64,000 nucleotides of DNA from Megalobrama amblycephala (GCF_018812025.1 NC_063054.1:39939396-40003395); one strand, 5' to 3'. Shown: positions 43,054 through 55,502, numbered from the stretch's first letter. Program-made: numbers and translations. The notes: a model not told the origin generated them from the letters alone.

Positions 43054-43713
43054 CCTCCGTTGGTTGATTAGCTGAATGCTTTCCACCTGTGATAATTAGT
43101 CTAATTATCTGCACCTGCTCCTCCCGAATTTTGTTAATAAAACATCATAAAAAAAAAGAAAAAAAGATGACCATGAGATAAGTATAGCCTAAATGTATAA
43201 AGTTATGAAACGTCACATTGCCCTCAGCCAAAACGGAGCCAGCAACAAACGTCAAAAGTTTTGGCCGAGGTACAGCTGCTCTCGGCTGTCTTTATCAATA
43301 GACCACAAATTTGAGCTTTAAACCAGCACATTCTTGCCTGAAAAACTCTTAAAACTACATATCATGACATAATAACAGTAATATGTTTACATTACGCGAG
43401 TTTTCTCCTTTACTGATGCTTGCTGGTTAGAGCAGATGCATTCTGGGACACATGGCCGTCACCAATTCCGTCACCTCTTGATGCATCCTCGATAAAAGGG
43501 GCAGATCAAGAACAAGTCCGGGGATTTGAACTGAACTTGGCTAGATGTGAACTTTGACATTTCACAAGTCCACAAGAACACAAGTACAGACAAGTACGCA
43601 TATTGAGAAATCTTATGTTGAAAACTTACGTTGTCATTCATCCCCGACAAGAACCGCCCACTGACATGTAAACCGGCCAACCATCGATGAGAAATTTTTC
43701 TTAACAACTGGCA
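43054..43713. other. Right remainder of repeat copy B, then no recognised gene
   Basis: Up to about 43150 the sequence (TTCCACCTGTGATAATTAG, CACCTGCTCC) continues the repeat split by the sushi element. The rest is the degenerate 5' side of the hAT gene. Confidence 0.45.
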
Positions 43714-45124
43714 GTGTGTGTGCGTTATGTTACGTCTGAGAGCAGAATCAAGGAAAATTTCCTTGGTTTCAGCAAACTGTTTGGTTTTGATGCACAGTCC
43801 ATCACTGATGCAATAGAGCAAACACTGAAATCACACAAAATTGACCATCTTATGTGTGTTGCACAAGCATACGACGGGGATGCAGTTATGAGTGGAGCTG
43901 TGAGAGGCGTACAGGCCCGTTTCAGAGAACATCATCCAGAAGCAGTGTACCTTCACTGCTATGCACACGAATTGAATCTTGTGCTGTGCCATGCATGCAA
44001 GGCAATACCAGAAGCCAGCAACTTTTTTGATTTAGTGGAGAGTCTTTATTCATTTTTCAGTGCATCTCTGGTTAATCACCTAAAGTTTACTGATGTTCAA
44101 AAACAGCTTGGACTACAATCATCTGAGCAGGTACAGCTGTCAACAACACATTGGGCATGTCAGGTGTGAGTCTGTGAGTGCTGTAATTGACAATTTCTGT
44201 GCTATTCTGCAGTGTCTTGACAAAATTTCAACACCAATGGCTGTAGGCCTCCGGTCCAGACTCAGCAACTTTAACACTGTCTACATGCTGCTGATGTTTC
44301 AAAGACTTCTGTCCATCACTGAAGGCCTCCACAAATTCCTGCAGAGGGAAACCGTAGACCTGGGACAAGCAGTTCAATACAAAACAGCAGTCTACGACTC
44401 TCTTAAAGAACAACGCACAGCTCAGAGTGCTACAGAGTTATATTCAAAGACAAAGGCCTTGTGTGAGGTAAATAATATTCCAGAACCTTCTGTAGGTTTT
44501 AGACGAAAACAAAAAAGGCTTGATGATTATGTGGTGGAGACAGCATGTCAGACAACCTCAGAAATCAGCTCTTCACATGACTTCATGTGTACATTGTACT
44601 ACCCTTGCCTTGACCGAATGATGCAAGAGATTGACAACCGTTTGTCAGGAATTGGAGTAGATCTTATGAAGGGCATTCAAGCCTGCCATCCAGCATCAGA
44701 CACCTTTCTTGATGAAGAATCTCTCAAGATTCTTGCCACACATTACAAAATAGAGTTGCAGTCAGAGGAGCTCCTGGTGGCAAAAAACTTCTTGAACAGA
44801 AGGAAGGAGAAAGAAGTAATTCCTGACACAGTCAGTGTGTTCAAGATGCTAAATACTGACATGTTCCCCACACTGAATTCAGTATTTCAAGTAGCACTGA
44901 CAATCCCAGTTAGTAGATGCAGCTGCGAACGTTCCTTTAGTGCCTTGCGTCGACTACATACATGGCTAAGGAACACAATGGAACAAGACCGTCTTAACCA
45001 CCTAGCAGTGATGTCCATTGAGAAGGAGAACCTAACTGCTGTTGACCATGACAAGGTGATAGACAGATTTGCCCAAATGAAATCAAGACGATACAGTCTT
45101 CTACTACCACCGTCAAAGCAGTAA
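43714..45124 (+). pseudogene. hAT transposase / ZMYM1-like protein, N-terminally truncated, one frameshift
   Basis: Two overlapping frames encode one hAT-superfamily ribonuclease-H-like transposase. The first part has CVAQAYDGDAVMSGAVRGVQ and YLHCYAHELNLVL, the DUF4371-type core with a catalytic aspartate in YDG. The second part holds the insertion domain and the C-terminal dimerisation (hATC) motif SCERSFSALRRLHTWLR followed by RLNHLAVMSIE. The frame changes near 44160-44165, just after the conserved THWAC block, by what looks like a single extra base. The N terminus (DNA-binding finger and first catalytic part) is missing. The stop is TAA at 45122-45124. The single lesion suggests either a young pseudogene or a sequencing indel. 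Confidence 0.8.
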
Positions 45125-45429
45125 AGCACCATGTTCAGACAGAAACATGATGGAGGGAGGAGAAAGGCAGATAAAAACCACTAAACAGTAAAGTTTTATT
45201 TCTTATTATTAGTTACTTCATTAACAATAAACTAAGAACATTTTTTTTTCATAGCATTCATTAATATTGTAAATATTTGATCAAATTACAAATGTTCATT
45301 AAGAAAATGATTTCCAATTTTTGGACCATTTGGAATAATAGTAATTTATGTTGTAAAATATTAACTATTGCACTAACTAATGTTAACTAAAACAATTTTA
45401 CTGTAAAGCATCACCATAAAAAGAAAATT
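45125..45429. other. AT-rich 3' flank of the hAT gene
   Basis: No terminal inverted repeat of the hAT element could be identified. Confidence 0.4.
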
Positions 45430-45750
45430 CAAAGTAAATTAAAAAGAGAAATACTCAAAGTAGATAAGTGGGCACACATTAAGAGGAGAATAGTGTAAAA
45501 GGGTAGGGAAAGAGGGGAGGAAAAAGGAGAAAAGAGTGGATAAGATGTATGGAGAAGAGAAAGGGAAGACATTAAAAAGAAATGGAAACAAGAAGAGGAA
45601 TGAAGAAATTAGATTAAAAAGGAGATGACAGGTGTGGATAGAACAACAAAAAAGGAGTGGAGAGAGACAATGAGAGTCAGAAGCGCAAATCAAAAGGAGA
45701 AAGGAGAGATGTTATGATGAAATGAAAGAAGAGGAAGCAGACAACAGCAA
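45430..45750. repeat. Purine-rich tract of about 320 bp
   Basis: The plus strand is almost entirely A and G with few pyrimidines (for example AAGAGGGGAGGAAAAAGGAG). Ser/Leu/Phe-rich frames on the other strand are artefacts of this bias. Confidence 0.7.
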
Positions 45751-45984
45751 ATAGGACAAAACTTTATGAGGCAGCAGCACAGGAACTTCAGTAGAGGGTA
45801 AGGTTTATTTGCAGTGTTAGACTGAATAACTTGAATTGGTTTACTGCAATGCATTTAAACAGAGAGATAGGATCCTTTGACTGGTATCTTTGTAGAGTAA
45901 GAGTACATCAGTGCAATGCTTAATGTTTGCTTATTAATATCCCTTTTCTACCAGGACTAGAGTGTGACCAGTCAGGCTTGATTG

Positions 45985-46021
45985 GAAAAGAAAAGAAAAG
46001 AAAAGAAAAGAAAAGAAAAAA
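45985..46021. repeat. (AAAAG)n microsatellite
   Basis: About seven AAAAG units. Confidence 0.9.
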
Positions 46022-46702
46022 AGGTGACACAACATCAGTAGAATATGAAAAAGAAATGGACTGATTTTCCTTATCAATTGCTATAGCAGTGCACATGTTT
46101 TATTAAGGATGATTGTGGGTTAGTGTTTTCTGTTCAATTTGATGTAACATTGTGTCTTTTCTTTTTTTATTAAGCAAGAAAGATTGACCTTGTTTAAAAA
46201 TAAACCAATTTAAAACATTTTATTTAAAGTTTTTCTTGTGTATTATGACACACATGATTTCTCTGGGCTAAGCCCCGGATATCCACTCACCCTAGAACCG
46301 CCCCTGAATCACATAACAGTAGACCTCAGGGTCTTCACAACTTTAACAAACATACTTCAAGTACATGAACACAGGAACTATGAAGGAAGAGAAAACTATT
46401 TTTTGAATGTTGTATAGGCTAAAAATTCCTATTATAAATTCCATTCAGCAAAAGAAAGCAAATCTTCCCTATTCTGTCTTTCACAACAAGCTTTAATTTG
46501 TATAAATTATGTTGAGACAGACATTTCATTTGTTTGTAATAATGATATTCTCAGAATTCTGATTTCAGCTCAACTTCCTATTTCAGTAGTCTGGACAAAA
46601 GTCTTCCAGTACACCTCGTAGAAAATCCTACAATGCAATGCAAAAACCAGGGAGCATCAGTGCTCACTATGTTCCCTTACTGGAAATTTGCTCACATTTA
46701 AT
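46022..46702. other. No gene recognised
   Basis: A short stretch near 46260-46310 (AAGCCCCGGATATCC) differs in composition and may be a small repeat end. Otherwise nothing is supported. Confidence 0.4.
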
Positions 46703-47084
46703 TGTAACGAAGCAGGACACGATGTGAGATCCATGTGCAAGCTTTTATTGAACAATGTTCGTGGTCAAACAGGCAAGGGTCAAACAGTGGCAAACAGGTA
46801 CAGCAGGGACAAGGCAGAATCGTGGTCATAGAATAGGCAGCAGAATCAGGGAAGGTCGATATCAGTAAACAATAAACAGTCCGCAGGCAGGCAGAATTAT
46901 AACGCTCAGAAATGCAAATGGAGTAAATAAGACATCGCAAAGTATGTGAGGAAGTGAGTGGTTTAAATAGTCCAGATAATGTGCTGCAGCTGGGTGTGGT
47001 GATTACTGATTGGTGAAGTGAGTGCAGGTGATGGCCAGGGAAGATTGTGGGAAATGTAGTCCGGGAACGACTGGAACTGTGACA
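46703..47084 (-). mobile_element. Solo LTR (Gypsy type)
   Basis: 382 bp from TGTAACGAAG to CTGTGACA, i.e. TG...CA ends. On the minus strand AATAAA lies near the end (GTTCAATAAAAG). Flanks TTAAT (46698-46702) and TAAAT (47085-47089) agree at four of five bases, as expected for an aged 5-bp duplication. No internal region is present, so this is the product of LTR-LTR recombination. Confidence 0.65.
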
Positions 47085-47169
47085 TAAATAAACATTATGC
47101 ATACAATAGAAGTTTTGAAAAGACAAATACTTTTCTTTAAGCCTGGACTCATTTGGCCTGATCACATCC

Positions 47170-47459
47170 ACATGTGTCCCATCAGCTTGTGAACTCTGCC
47201 TATATATGTCCAGTTTATTCAGTCATACTTTGCAACGTTTTGTAAATGCTGCTGATGCAATTCTGAGCTTTCTCCTGGTTTTTGATTCTCTGCTTGTTGT
47301 TTGTTTTTTTCTGTTTGCCTCTTCCCTGGACTGTGTCAGTGTTTGGACTGTTTACCCTGTACACTTGACCTTTCATCTGTTTGCATTATGTCTTTGGATT
47401 AACCTTTAATACATTTCTGCATTAGGATCCTCAACCTGTGCGTTTCAGAGTTCATGACA
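47170..47459 (+). mobile_element. Probable LTR fragment
   Basis: The stretch contains TATATATG at about 47202, a T-rich middle, then TTAATACATTTCTGCATTAG, GATCCTCAACC and a terminal TTCATGACA. That resembles the 3' half of a fish LTR. The 5' boundary is unclear. Confidence 0.35.
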
Positions 47460-48318
47460 CAAGTGAATGAATGTTGTTTAACATTAGAAGTGTTGTAGAT
47501 AAATTCATTAAATGTAATAAAATGAAGATGCTAATCCATCTGAGAATATAGAGGAGAGATGTTAATTTATTTGAAATACAGGAAGTTGATCAATCAATAA
47601 ATCATGAGAATTAATAATGAATTAAACTACGTATTCTTAAAAATATATAATCTTGATACTGCCTTTTTTATTATTTTTAGCGTATTTTAGGGGGAATATA
47701 TTTTAGTTAAGCCCCTTACTCATCTTATTAATGTTTCTATAAAAATGTGCAGTTCCCTGATAGTTGTATAAATGCATTGATAAAGTTTTAAATCCGGGAA
47801 TTCAGATAATTTGATTAATTATAGACCAATTAATATTTTTCCAGATTTCTCTAAACTTCTGGAGAAGGTTGTATCAGAACCATTTTGCATAATTCATAGA
47901 TATATAATCATTTACACCCTTTAAAATTTAGTTTTAGGCACAATTATTCTACAGAATCAGCTACTTGATTGTTATTGGGAAATATTAAGGGGTCACTTGA
48001 TAAAGGACTCCCAGACAGTAACATAGTGTGGTCCAGATCTGGGAAAAGTTAACAAGAAACATGTGAAAAAGTGTCCGCTTGGTGTCCGGATGCCTTGTTT
48101 AACCTTAAATACTAAAAAAGTACCGGTATGTGTTTTTCGATAAACAAATGCCCTGTAACAGAATCTTTGAACAATAGAATTAAAGATGAGGTTATCGAAC
48201 AAGTTTCAGAGGAAAAATACTCAAGCTTGATTTTAGATTCTCATGAAGTCATTGTAAACTTTTGACGTTTTTGTACAGTTTTGTGGTTTTTGGTACAGTA
48301 ATTCCTTCTGATGTATTT
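47460..48318. other. No gene recognised; possible LINE scraps near 47.8 kb
   Basis: Around 47.79-47.95 kb the plus strand reads fragments like NYRPINIFPDFSKLLEKVV with breaks, similar to the 'NYRPIS..P..sKi.Ekvv' part of LINE reverse transcriptases. It is too degraded to classify. Confidence 0.35.
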
Positions 48319-48690
48319 GGTAACACTTGAGTAATTACTAGTGGGTTACGTTGATCTTTACTTTAGAAAACTGATCCAAATAATTGGAATTGTTTCTTTG
48401 GAATGATGTAGTAACTCTTGAGTTATTACTATCCAGTACTTTACAAAAACCTCAAACGTTTACAAAGACTTCAGTAGTTACTAGAGAGTTATCATGTTTC
48501 TCACTTTTGAATACCGATTCTGATTAGCTAATAGTGAATGACCACATTCAACTGAGTGTTATTACTTACTAATTCATTAATCAGAGTTTCTTGTTAGTTA
48601 ATGGTAATTACTATAGTGTTAATAATGCATTACTCATTTCTTCCTGTGTAGTTATTCATTAATGACAGAACAGTATTCTAAAGTGTTACC
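48319..48690. mobile_element. MITE with GGTAACACTT ends
   Basis: The terminal pair GGTAACACTTGAG / TAAAGTGTTACC encloses 372 bp with several internal GTTACTA/TAGTAAC motifs. No ORF is present. Confidence 0.7.
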
Positions 48691-49372
48691 AGATACGTAA
48701 AACCATTAAGACAAATCGTACAATCTTTAAATTAATAAGAAATTACTACTGAAAGTCTACTACAGCAGAAGCGCACATTGAGATGCATGTATGTTGTGCT
48801 CACTGTAAGTCAGCAAAACCACAAGAGTTCATGAAGTGTGCCATTTAAGACAGTGTGTCACTACACAGATTGAATCTGGATACCTATTTTCAGAAATTGA
48901 ACATCTTTAATAAATTCTACTCTGTTCCTCAACACAAAATGATTGTATACTATCAGAAAGCATTTCAGTGTCAGAGGGGCAGGAACTCAGGCACCTCCCC
49001 TCCAACCTTCGGCCCCTTGCACACCCCTGTAAGGGAATGAGCAAAAAAGTAAACATTTCTTAGAATACACTTTTTCATGAGACATTAGGAATACGAATAT
49101 TACTACAGATCTCTGATCAGCTTCAGACTTCATCTCTTACCATACCAAGAACAGAGACTTCCAGGTAAGATGTGATTTTAAACCAATATGAACAGGTAGT
49201 AAGAAATGCTTTATTTTTATAGCACCTTTTTAAACCGTGTTTACAAAGTGCTTTACATAAGAGAAATACACAGAAAATACAAAAAACAAATTCACATATA
49301 GAAATAAGATAAACAAAACTAAAATCACATAATAGAAAATAATAAAATAGAACAATAAAAATAAACCATGGA
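48691..49372. other. No gene; 3' flank of the L2 LINE from about 49.2 kb
   Basis: Nothing supported before about 49.2 kb. From there the minus strand is the AT-rich tail of the LINE described next. Confidence 0.4.
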
Positions 49373-50332
49373 AAAGCCCTAGTGAACAAATGTGTTCTGA
49401 GATGTTTTTTAAAAGTGCACAGAGAGTCGATGGCTCGTAGGTTGTCAGGAAGAGTTTCATAGTTTAGGACAGAAATAACTAAAGACTGACTCACCAGTTT
49501 AGCAGCGTTTTTGGCACAACCAACAAATTACTATTTGATGTTCGGAGCGATCTTGCTGGAGTATAATTATTCAACAAGTTAGAAAGGTAATTGGGGCCGT
49601 CCATGAAGAGTTTAAAAACTAATAAAGATCTTGAATACTCTGAATGATACAGGGCAGTGGGATCCTAGTGTTGGAGTAATGTGATTTCTGTTTTAGAAGT
49701 TACAAGTTATTAATTTAGCTGCACTCTTTGTAAGTGTTTAATAGAGCTCTTTGATAACCCAGCAAAAACGCTATTGCAATAGTCAAGTCTAGATGTAACA
49801 AATGCATGAACAAGTTTCTCATTTTCAGAAGAAAATATCATTCTATTCAAGAGAATATTACATACTTTGGAGATGTATCTGAGGTGATATGTTTTTTTTT
49901 TTTGTAACAATGCTTCTATGGTGGTTTTTTTGTTTTGTTTTTTTTAAACTGAGGTCAATGTCAAACATGATTCCTAAATTCCTTATTCTTTTATTTATTT
50001 ATTATAAAGTCAAGATGTGGAGCAATAGATCTCTGTATGTCATTACCAATAACAAGTACCTCTGTCTTTTCTTTGTTTAGCTGAAGAAAGTTCTGAGACA
50101 TCCACAGATTTATGTTCTCTATGTTGTCCAGTAGGGTGGAAATTGAATTGTAGGCATCTGGTGCAAGTGAGAGAGAGATTTGCGTGTCATCTGCATACTG
50201 GTGAAATTAAATATTGAACTAATTAATTACAACCGCTAAAAGAAGCATGTATAGGTTCAATAATAGAGGACCCAAAATTGAGCCTTGAGGAACACCACAA
50301 CAAATGACGTAACGTCTGGAGGTGTAGATACA
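49373..50332 (-). pseudogene. L2-type LINE reverse transcriptase, 3' half
   Basis: On the minus strand, in several frames, the order is: CGVPQGSILGPLL (RT motif) at about 50310-50270; then, after a break, YADDTQISLSL at about 50200; then WMSQNFLQLNKEKTEVLV at about 50100-50050; then EKLVHAFVTSRLDYCNSVFAG at about 49830-49770; and near the end the LPDNLRAIDSLCTFKKHLRT stretch. This is the standard order of the L2/CR1-group reverse transcriptase and C terminus. Several frameshifts and stops are present. It is probably the 3' part of the same LINE whose earlier part lies at 53.3-53.9 kb. Confidence 0.75.
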
Positions 50333-50658
50333 CAATTGTCATAAAGCAGGTCGTTAGGGACCAAGGGACGAAATAGGAAGGCATAGGCATAAACCAGGAT
50401 AATCCAAAGAGTGTATTTATTAATCCAGATAGCAAGAATTTACTATTTACAAGTATGCAAGTATGGTTAAAGAAAAAAAAAACAATAAATGGAAAAATCA
50501 CTTTTACAAATGCTTTACCCAGCGTACACTTGTCCTACTTTACAAAGAACAAAGTAAAGTTGCTTAAACAGCACAAACGAAAATTCATCTTAACTCACTG
50601 ACCCCTCCTCGCTCCCCAAAAGTTGAGAAGGTCTGGCTTAAATACTCTAAATTCCCAC

Positions 50659-50772
50659 CAGGGGTGCGTTTCCCAAAGCGAACTATGAACGCAAGTTCCG
50701 TCGTTACCAATAGAGTTCAATGGGACTTATGACTATGGTTCACCAACGATTCTTTCGGGAAACGCACCCCTG
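50659..50772. mobile_element. 114-bp MITE, CAGGGGTGCGTTTCCC ends
   Basis: The left end CAGGGGTGCGTTTCCCAAAG pairs with the right end TTCGGGAAACGCACCCCTG. Near-perfect inverted repeats make up a third of the element. No clear target duplication is seen. Confidence 0.8.
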
Positions 50773-51299
50773 AATAAGAATTGAAATAAACCAACTCGCA
50801 TGACGACAAGGACGACAACATTGTTTTCATGTTTAAAGAAGAACTGGTTCTGTTGTAACAAAAAGAAATAAATACAGAATATGCAATTAATTAACACAAT
50901 CATTTGAAATTTTCTCTTACACAACACATTTGTAAAAGAAAAATAACACCAAAAAAAAAAAACCCCCCAAAAAAACCCAATTGGTCCATTCCAGACATTT
51001 AAATGCGTGACCTTGGAAGCACCCACCCCCTTGGGAAACCCCATGATCCAACCCGGAAGTGAACGGCAGCACCAACATCATGGCAGACGACGGAGGCGAA
51101 TGTCTTTGTTCCTCAAACTTACAAATAAATGGTATAGTAAAACGGGTTCCCCCTCGGTAGAAATTGCTTTCCAGGAGAAATGTGAAAGCGGGGGCGATGC
51201 GACAGCAAAGGGGCAGGGGCTCAAGATACATAAATGCATATAAATTCTGTCAAAACGAGCAGCAGTAACTCTATTATTATTCACCTTGACCCATGTATA
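50773..51299. other. No confident gene; poly-A/C run and a short GC-richer ORF
   Basis: A run of A then C then A lies near 50949-50977. A 78-codon plus-strand frame at 51007-51243 has no recognised domain. The alternative ATG at 51079 in GCAGACGACGGAGGC context might be a first exon but has nothing to support it. Confidence 0.35.
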
Positions 51300-52265
51300 T
51301 TGCCTTTTGTCAGGGTGTTTAAAGGCGTCTGTTTTATGTTTCCTGGGGTGCACTTATCATGTTAGTATGATTTTTACATCAAAAATTGTCACAATTTAGA
51401 AATAAAAGGCATTTTTCCTATCCTGATTTTAGCCTGCTCTGTTTGAAGGGGCGTGTCTGCTGTGAGACTTCAGTGTAAACGCCCACCGCTGTGATTGGCT
51501 GACATCTTTGCATATGAAATAGCTTGTATTACATATGGAACTCGAGAGAGAACTTTTTGCATGTTTTTACTATAACAGCTCTTAAGGTTAACTAATCGTG
51601 AAGAGTGTTGATTATAGCATTACATTTAGGTCGTGGCATGAAAGGTTGCAGAGATGAGTATTGTAGCCGATCACAGACAGGATGATCCAGCGATCTCGTC
51701 ATTGATTTTTGCACACTAACAAATGCTTTCATCATAACTAACATTGCAACACTAGTTTTGGCTCGTGTCCCGAACTAAGTCACTGATAAACTCGTGCTGT
51801 TTGATTGACAGCTCCAGTGTAAAGGGAGTGTTCTTCTTTCACTTTCTTTATAGAATTTAATCAGATTTAAATAACAGATTATTTTCATCCTACTAAGAGA
51901 AATAATGTGAATCCAAAGAAAAATGGAACAAACAAACAAATGAAAAAAATGCTCTACTGAGAAATTCACATTGCCTTTGGAATGTAATGTTGTTTATAGT
52001 CCAGTATTGCTCTTCTCTCCTCTCACGTGCCAGTGGGCGGGACCAAAGTTGCAATGATGAAGTAAGCATTGATTTTCTTCTTTCACCCATAAATAGGCAC
52101 ATTCCATGATCAGTCGTTTGCTGGGCTGATTAAAATAAAAGCTATTTTTTGGACTAACGAGGAAGTTTTCAGTTCAGTTCTGAAAGAATATTCTTATAAT
52201 ATGATGACCTCTTATATGTCAAAAGTTCAAGGAAAATTTGATATCTCAGTTCATGACCCCTTTAA
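51300..52265. mobile_element. Non-autonomous element ending in CATGACCCCTTTAA
   Basis: Blocks such as TTTCCTGGGGTGCACTTAT, CAAAAATTGTCACAATTTAG, ACGCCCACCGCTGTGATTGG and AAGGAAAATTTGATATCTCA follow in an order I recognise from a repeat very common in fish genomes. The right end CATGACCCCTTTAA is clear and the left end is approximate. Confidence 0.5.
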
Positions 52266-52594
52266 CTCTCAATATATCCAAAAGATCAGTTGCCCCTATT
52301 AACCTTGATAAACAAGACAATGACTGAATATGGGGTTCTTCAGTATTTTGATCGACAGTTAAATATCAATCTAAAAAAAACATTTTTAAAAACATTATTT
52401 AACACACCAAAAAAAAAATAATCTTTCAAACCCTACAGTCGGTGCATACACTTTGATGAAATTATAAATTTCCCTGTGAATGTCAGCTTTAACGACAAGA
52501 AGAGGACCATTTATTGGTTCTTCTGTACTCTAAACAGTGACTCTTAAAAAAAAAGAAAATTGCCACTCCTGCATTCAAATTTGTTTTATGGCTC

Positions 52595-53005
52595 AAAGGG
52601 TTAGTTCACCCAGAAATTAAAATTCTGTCATTAATTACTCACCCTCATGTCGTTCCACACCCGTAAGACCTTCGTTCATCTTCAGAACACAGTTTAAGAT
52701 ATTTTTGATGAAATCAGAGTGGTTTCTGAACCAGCCATAGACAGCAACGTAATTGCAGCTTTCAAGGCCCAGAAAGGTACTTAAAACCTTGTTAAATAGT
52801 CCATGTGACTACAGCGGTGCAACTTTAATGTTATGAAGCGACAGGAATATTTTTTGTAGATTTTATTCAACAATCTCTTCTCTTCCATGTCAGATCTCCT
52901 ACGCTGTTTGCATAGTAAACACAGTACAGCGCTTCCGAGTTCTACGTCAGAACGCCGGCTCACTATTGGCCAGCTCCTGCATCAGCTCCACACGCATACA
53001 TCGTA
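52595..53005. repeat. Dispersed 'AAAGGGTTAGTTCACC' repeat, copy 3 (longest)
   Basis: It starts AAAGGGTTAGTTCACCCAGA and contains ACTCACCCTCATGTCGTTCC and CTTCAGAACACAGTTTAAG. This is the family member with the longest preserved body here. Inserted within the area of the split L2 LINE. Confidence 0.65.
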
Positions 53006-53329
53006 GTGCTCACTTGAACAGCGTCAGCCAATAATGAGACGGCATTCTGATGTACAACTCAGAACTGCTGCACTGTTTACTACGAAACCTTTTCTTTTCA
53101 CTTAAGATCTCAAAACCCACATTCTTCTGATGTACTGAAATGGTTTTCTCAAACTTCTCAATAACTGGAAAAAAGTCTTTGCTTCCCAAAAGCATGTTAT
53201 CTCTTCCAAAGTTTGATCTCTTCTTTCCTCACCACTACACAGAGAATCTCCCTGTGAACATAAATCAATGTCATGAATGGATACAGTCTCATCTGAAATG
53301 TTACATTCACAAGGAATAAGGGAGAAGGG

Positions 53330-53888
53330 GTTAAGTAGGATCCCAGGTCTGAAGTTGGTCGAGTAGAATCTCAAGATCAATAGTGTCAAAATCTTCACTC
53401 AGATCGGCAAGTTTCCTGAATAACTTGCAGATTGTTTAAACCCCTGATCTTTGCTGTTTCTGTGCTGTGGTTTGCCCGGAAGCCAGACTGAAATGTCACA
53501 TTAAGTGTATTGGTGCTGAGACGGTTATTGAGCTGCATGGATTCCATTTTTTTTAATTATTTTACCAAGAAATGGTACAGATTGCTCTGTAGTTATTGAG
53601 CACAGAAGAATCAAGATTACTTTTCTTCAGCAGGGGCCTAACAACTGAAGTTTTAAAAATTTGTGGAAAACCTCCTTGCAGTACGAACTGATTAATGATA
53701 TTCAGGAAGTCCGGTAATAAGCAGTTCATAACCATTTTGAGAAATTTAGTAGGTAATGGGTCTAAGGCGCAGCTAGAGGAATTCATATGTGATATGACCT
53801 GTGTAAGTGTATTGGGCCTGACAGCTGAGAAGGAGGCACAGATTACATTGCAAATGATTAGCTGGGGAGTTGGAGACAAGTAGGGCAA
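53330..53888 (-). pseudogene. L2-type LINE reverse transcriptase, 5' half
   Basis: On the minus strand a 108-codon frame (53888-53562) reads SSSCALDPLPTKFLKMVMNC, then LLPDFLNIINQ and VVRPLLKKSNLDSSVLNNYR. This is the fingers region of L2/CR1-group RT. It continues in other frames through a GFRxNHST-like part to FDTIDLEILLDQL near 53380, the first catalytic RT block. It stops there, and the next expected part (GVPQGS) is found at 50.3 kb. About 3 kb of other repeats now separate the two halves. Confidence 0.7.
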
Positions 53889-54289
53889 GTGCTAGCAATG
53901 TTTTGTCACCCTCAAGCCATCCTAGGTGTGTTACTTTCTTCTTCCAGGTGAATACAATCAGAGATATATTAAATAATGTCCTGGCTTTTCTAAGCTTTAC
54001 AATGGCAGTGAATAGAGGATTAGATTTTGAAGCCCAAAAAAGTGCATCCATCCATCATATATGTTATCCACACAGCTCTGGGTGTATATCTGAATAAAGG
54101 CCATCTAAAGTGAAATGATGCATGGTGTGTAACTGTTCAGCTCTCTATGTTTTAGATCAGTGTGCTCAATAATGTGCCTTCGTTATGTATATATGGATTG
54201 TGTTGTGTTGTAAGTAAAAAAAAATAACAAAAAGCCATTCTTTTAATCTCCTCACATTATTTCTTCTTGAACCTTTCACCCGATAGGGC
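53889..54289. other. No gene; probable upstream LINE sequence
   Basis: The minus strand retains suggestive LINE-like words before 53888 but no reliable frame. Confidence 0.35.
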
Positions 54290-54443
54290 CATTAGGGGAG
54301 GGTCTTTGTCTTCCCAGGTGTGAAAAACATCAATATTCATGATCATTCACGAATACTGAATGATCCCCATTAAGCCTTCCTGACACAAAACATGTCTTAC
54401 AAATCTAAAATCAAAATATTGTTTTATGTGAATGAGTGAGCAC

Positions 54444-54706
54444 GGGAGTATTCCAGAAAGCAGGTTATGTGACATACCTGGATATGTTTAAGAGTAAGCG
54501 GATAACCTCAACTTTCATTTCCAAAAACAGATGTATCTTTCAGGGTATGTTAGTAGCCGTAGCAACTTACTCTCAGAACATTATATGCTCCGGAGCAGCT
54601 CATGATCCAGGGTTAGTTTGCTTAAGAGGTATTCAGATCATGTTATATAATTAATATAGTTATATAATGTAACTAAATTTGTTATAACGTTAAAGTTATA
54701 TATACA

Positions 54707-54759
<53 letters not shown>

Positions 54760-55245
54760 GCAGTAATGTTTAAATGTTTATACAATTTTAAGATATGTAT
54801 ATATTTTATTGTCATCTCACACATGGATCTGCTTTCTTTTCCTTTTTATAACAAGATGTTTTTTCTTGCTATATTTTCTATAATAAAATACATATGTGAT
54901 ATCTTATTAAATAATTAGCATCAAAAAACATGTAATTCTTATTCTCAGTGAATAAATATTAAATATTAAATAAAAAGTTTGAAAAAATGTAGGTTATAAT
55001 GTAAATCGCCATTAAACAAAAGAAGAAGGAAGTAGTATGGTGCGTGATTTCTTAGTGTCTGTTTCAATGGTGAATCGTCAATTTGTCGCTTTATTGAAAA
55101 TGTCTTGTGTGTTAACCAGGAACATACTCTGGGTTGGCTGAACTTACTCCCGGACGCGTTTTTGGACCCAGCGTACCTCGAGGAAGCAACCAAGAGTTCA
55201 GGGTATATGAGAAGGTAAGTTAACCTTGCTTCCTGGAATACCCCC
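54444..55245. mobile_element. MITE with GGGAGTATTCCAGAAAGCAG ends
   Basis: The left end GGGAGTATTCCAGAAAGCAG pairs with the right end GCTTCCTGGAATACCCCC. It contains a (TA)n tract at about 54711-54755. Confidence 0.75.
54711..54755. repeat. (TA)n microsatellite
   Basis: About 22 TA units. Confidence 0.95.
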
Positions 55246-55502
55246 TGGATGATTTTCACATCATTTTGAAACAAAAAGTCAAGGCTACCTGATCCAATAA
55301 TTTTTAAAAGTCTTATGAACAAAAATACAGTATGGGTTTTATAGCCTTATTTCACTGACTTTTAAACAAACCATGCATAAATACAATTTTCTCAAAACTG
55401 CAAACTTTTACATACATGCTGCCCTCATATTATTGTAACGTCTAAAGTCTGAATACACTGTATTCAGCACAAACTCTATGAAAATGTAACCAAGGCCCCG
55501 AT

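Noticed and set aside
50651..50780. 8-bp hAT target duplication for the 114-bp MITE
   Set aside because: The flanking octamers do not match, so the superfamily was left open.
50773..51243. First exon of a host gene at ATG 51079
   Set aside because: A GC-richer start context exists, but the frame ends soon and no partner exon could be found.
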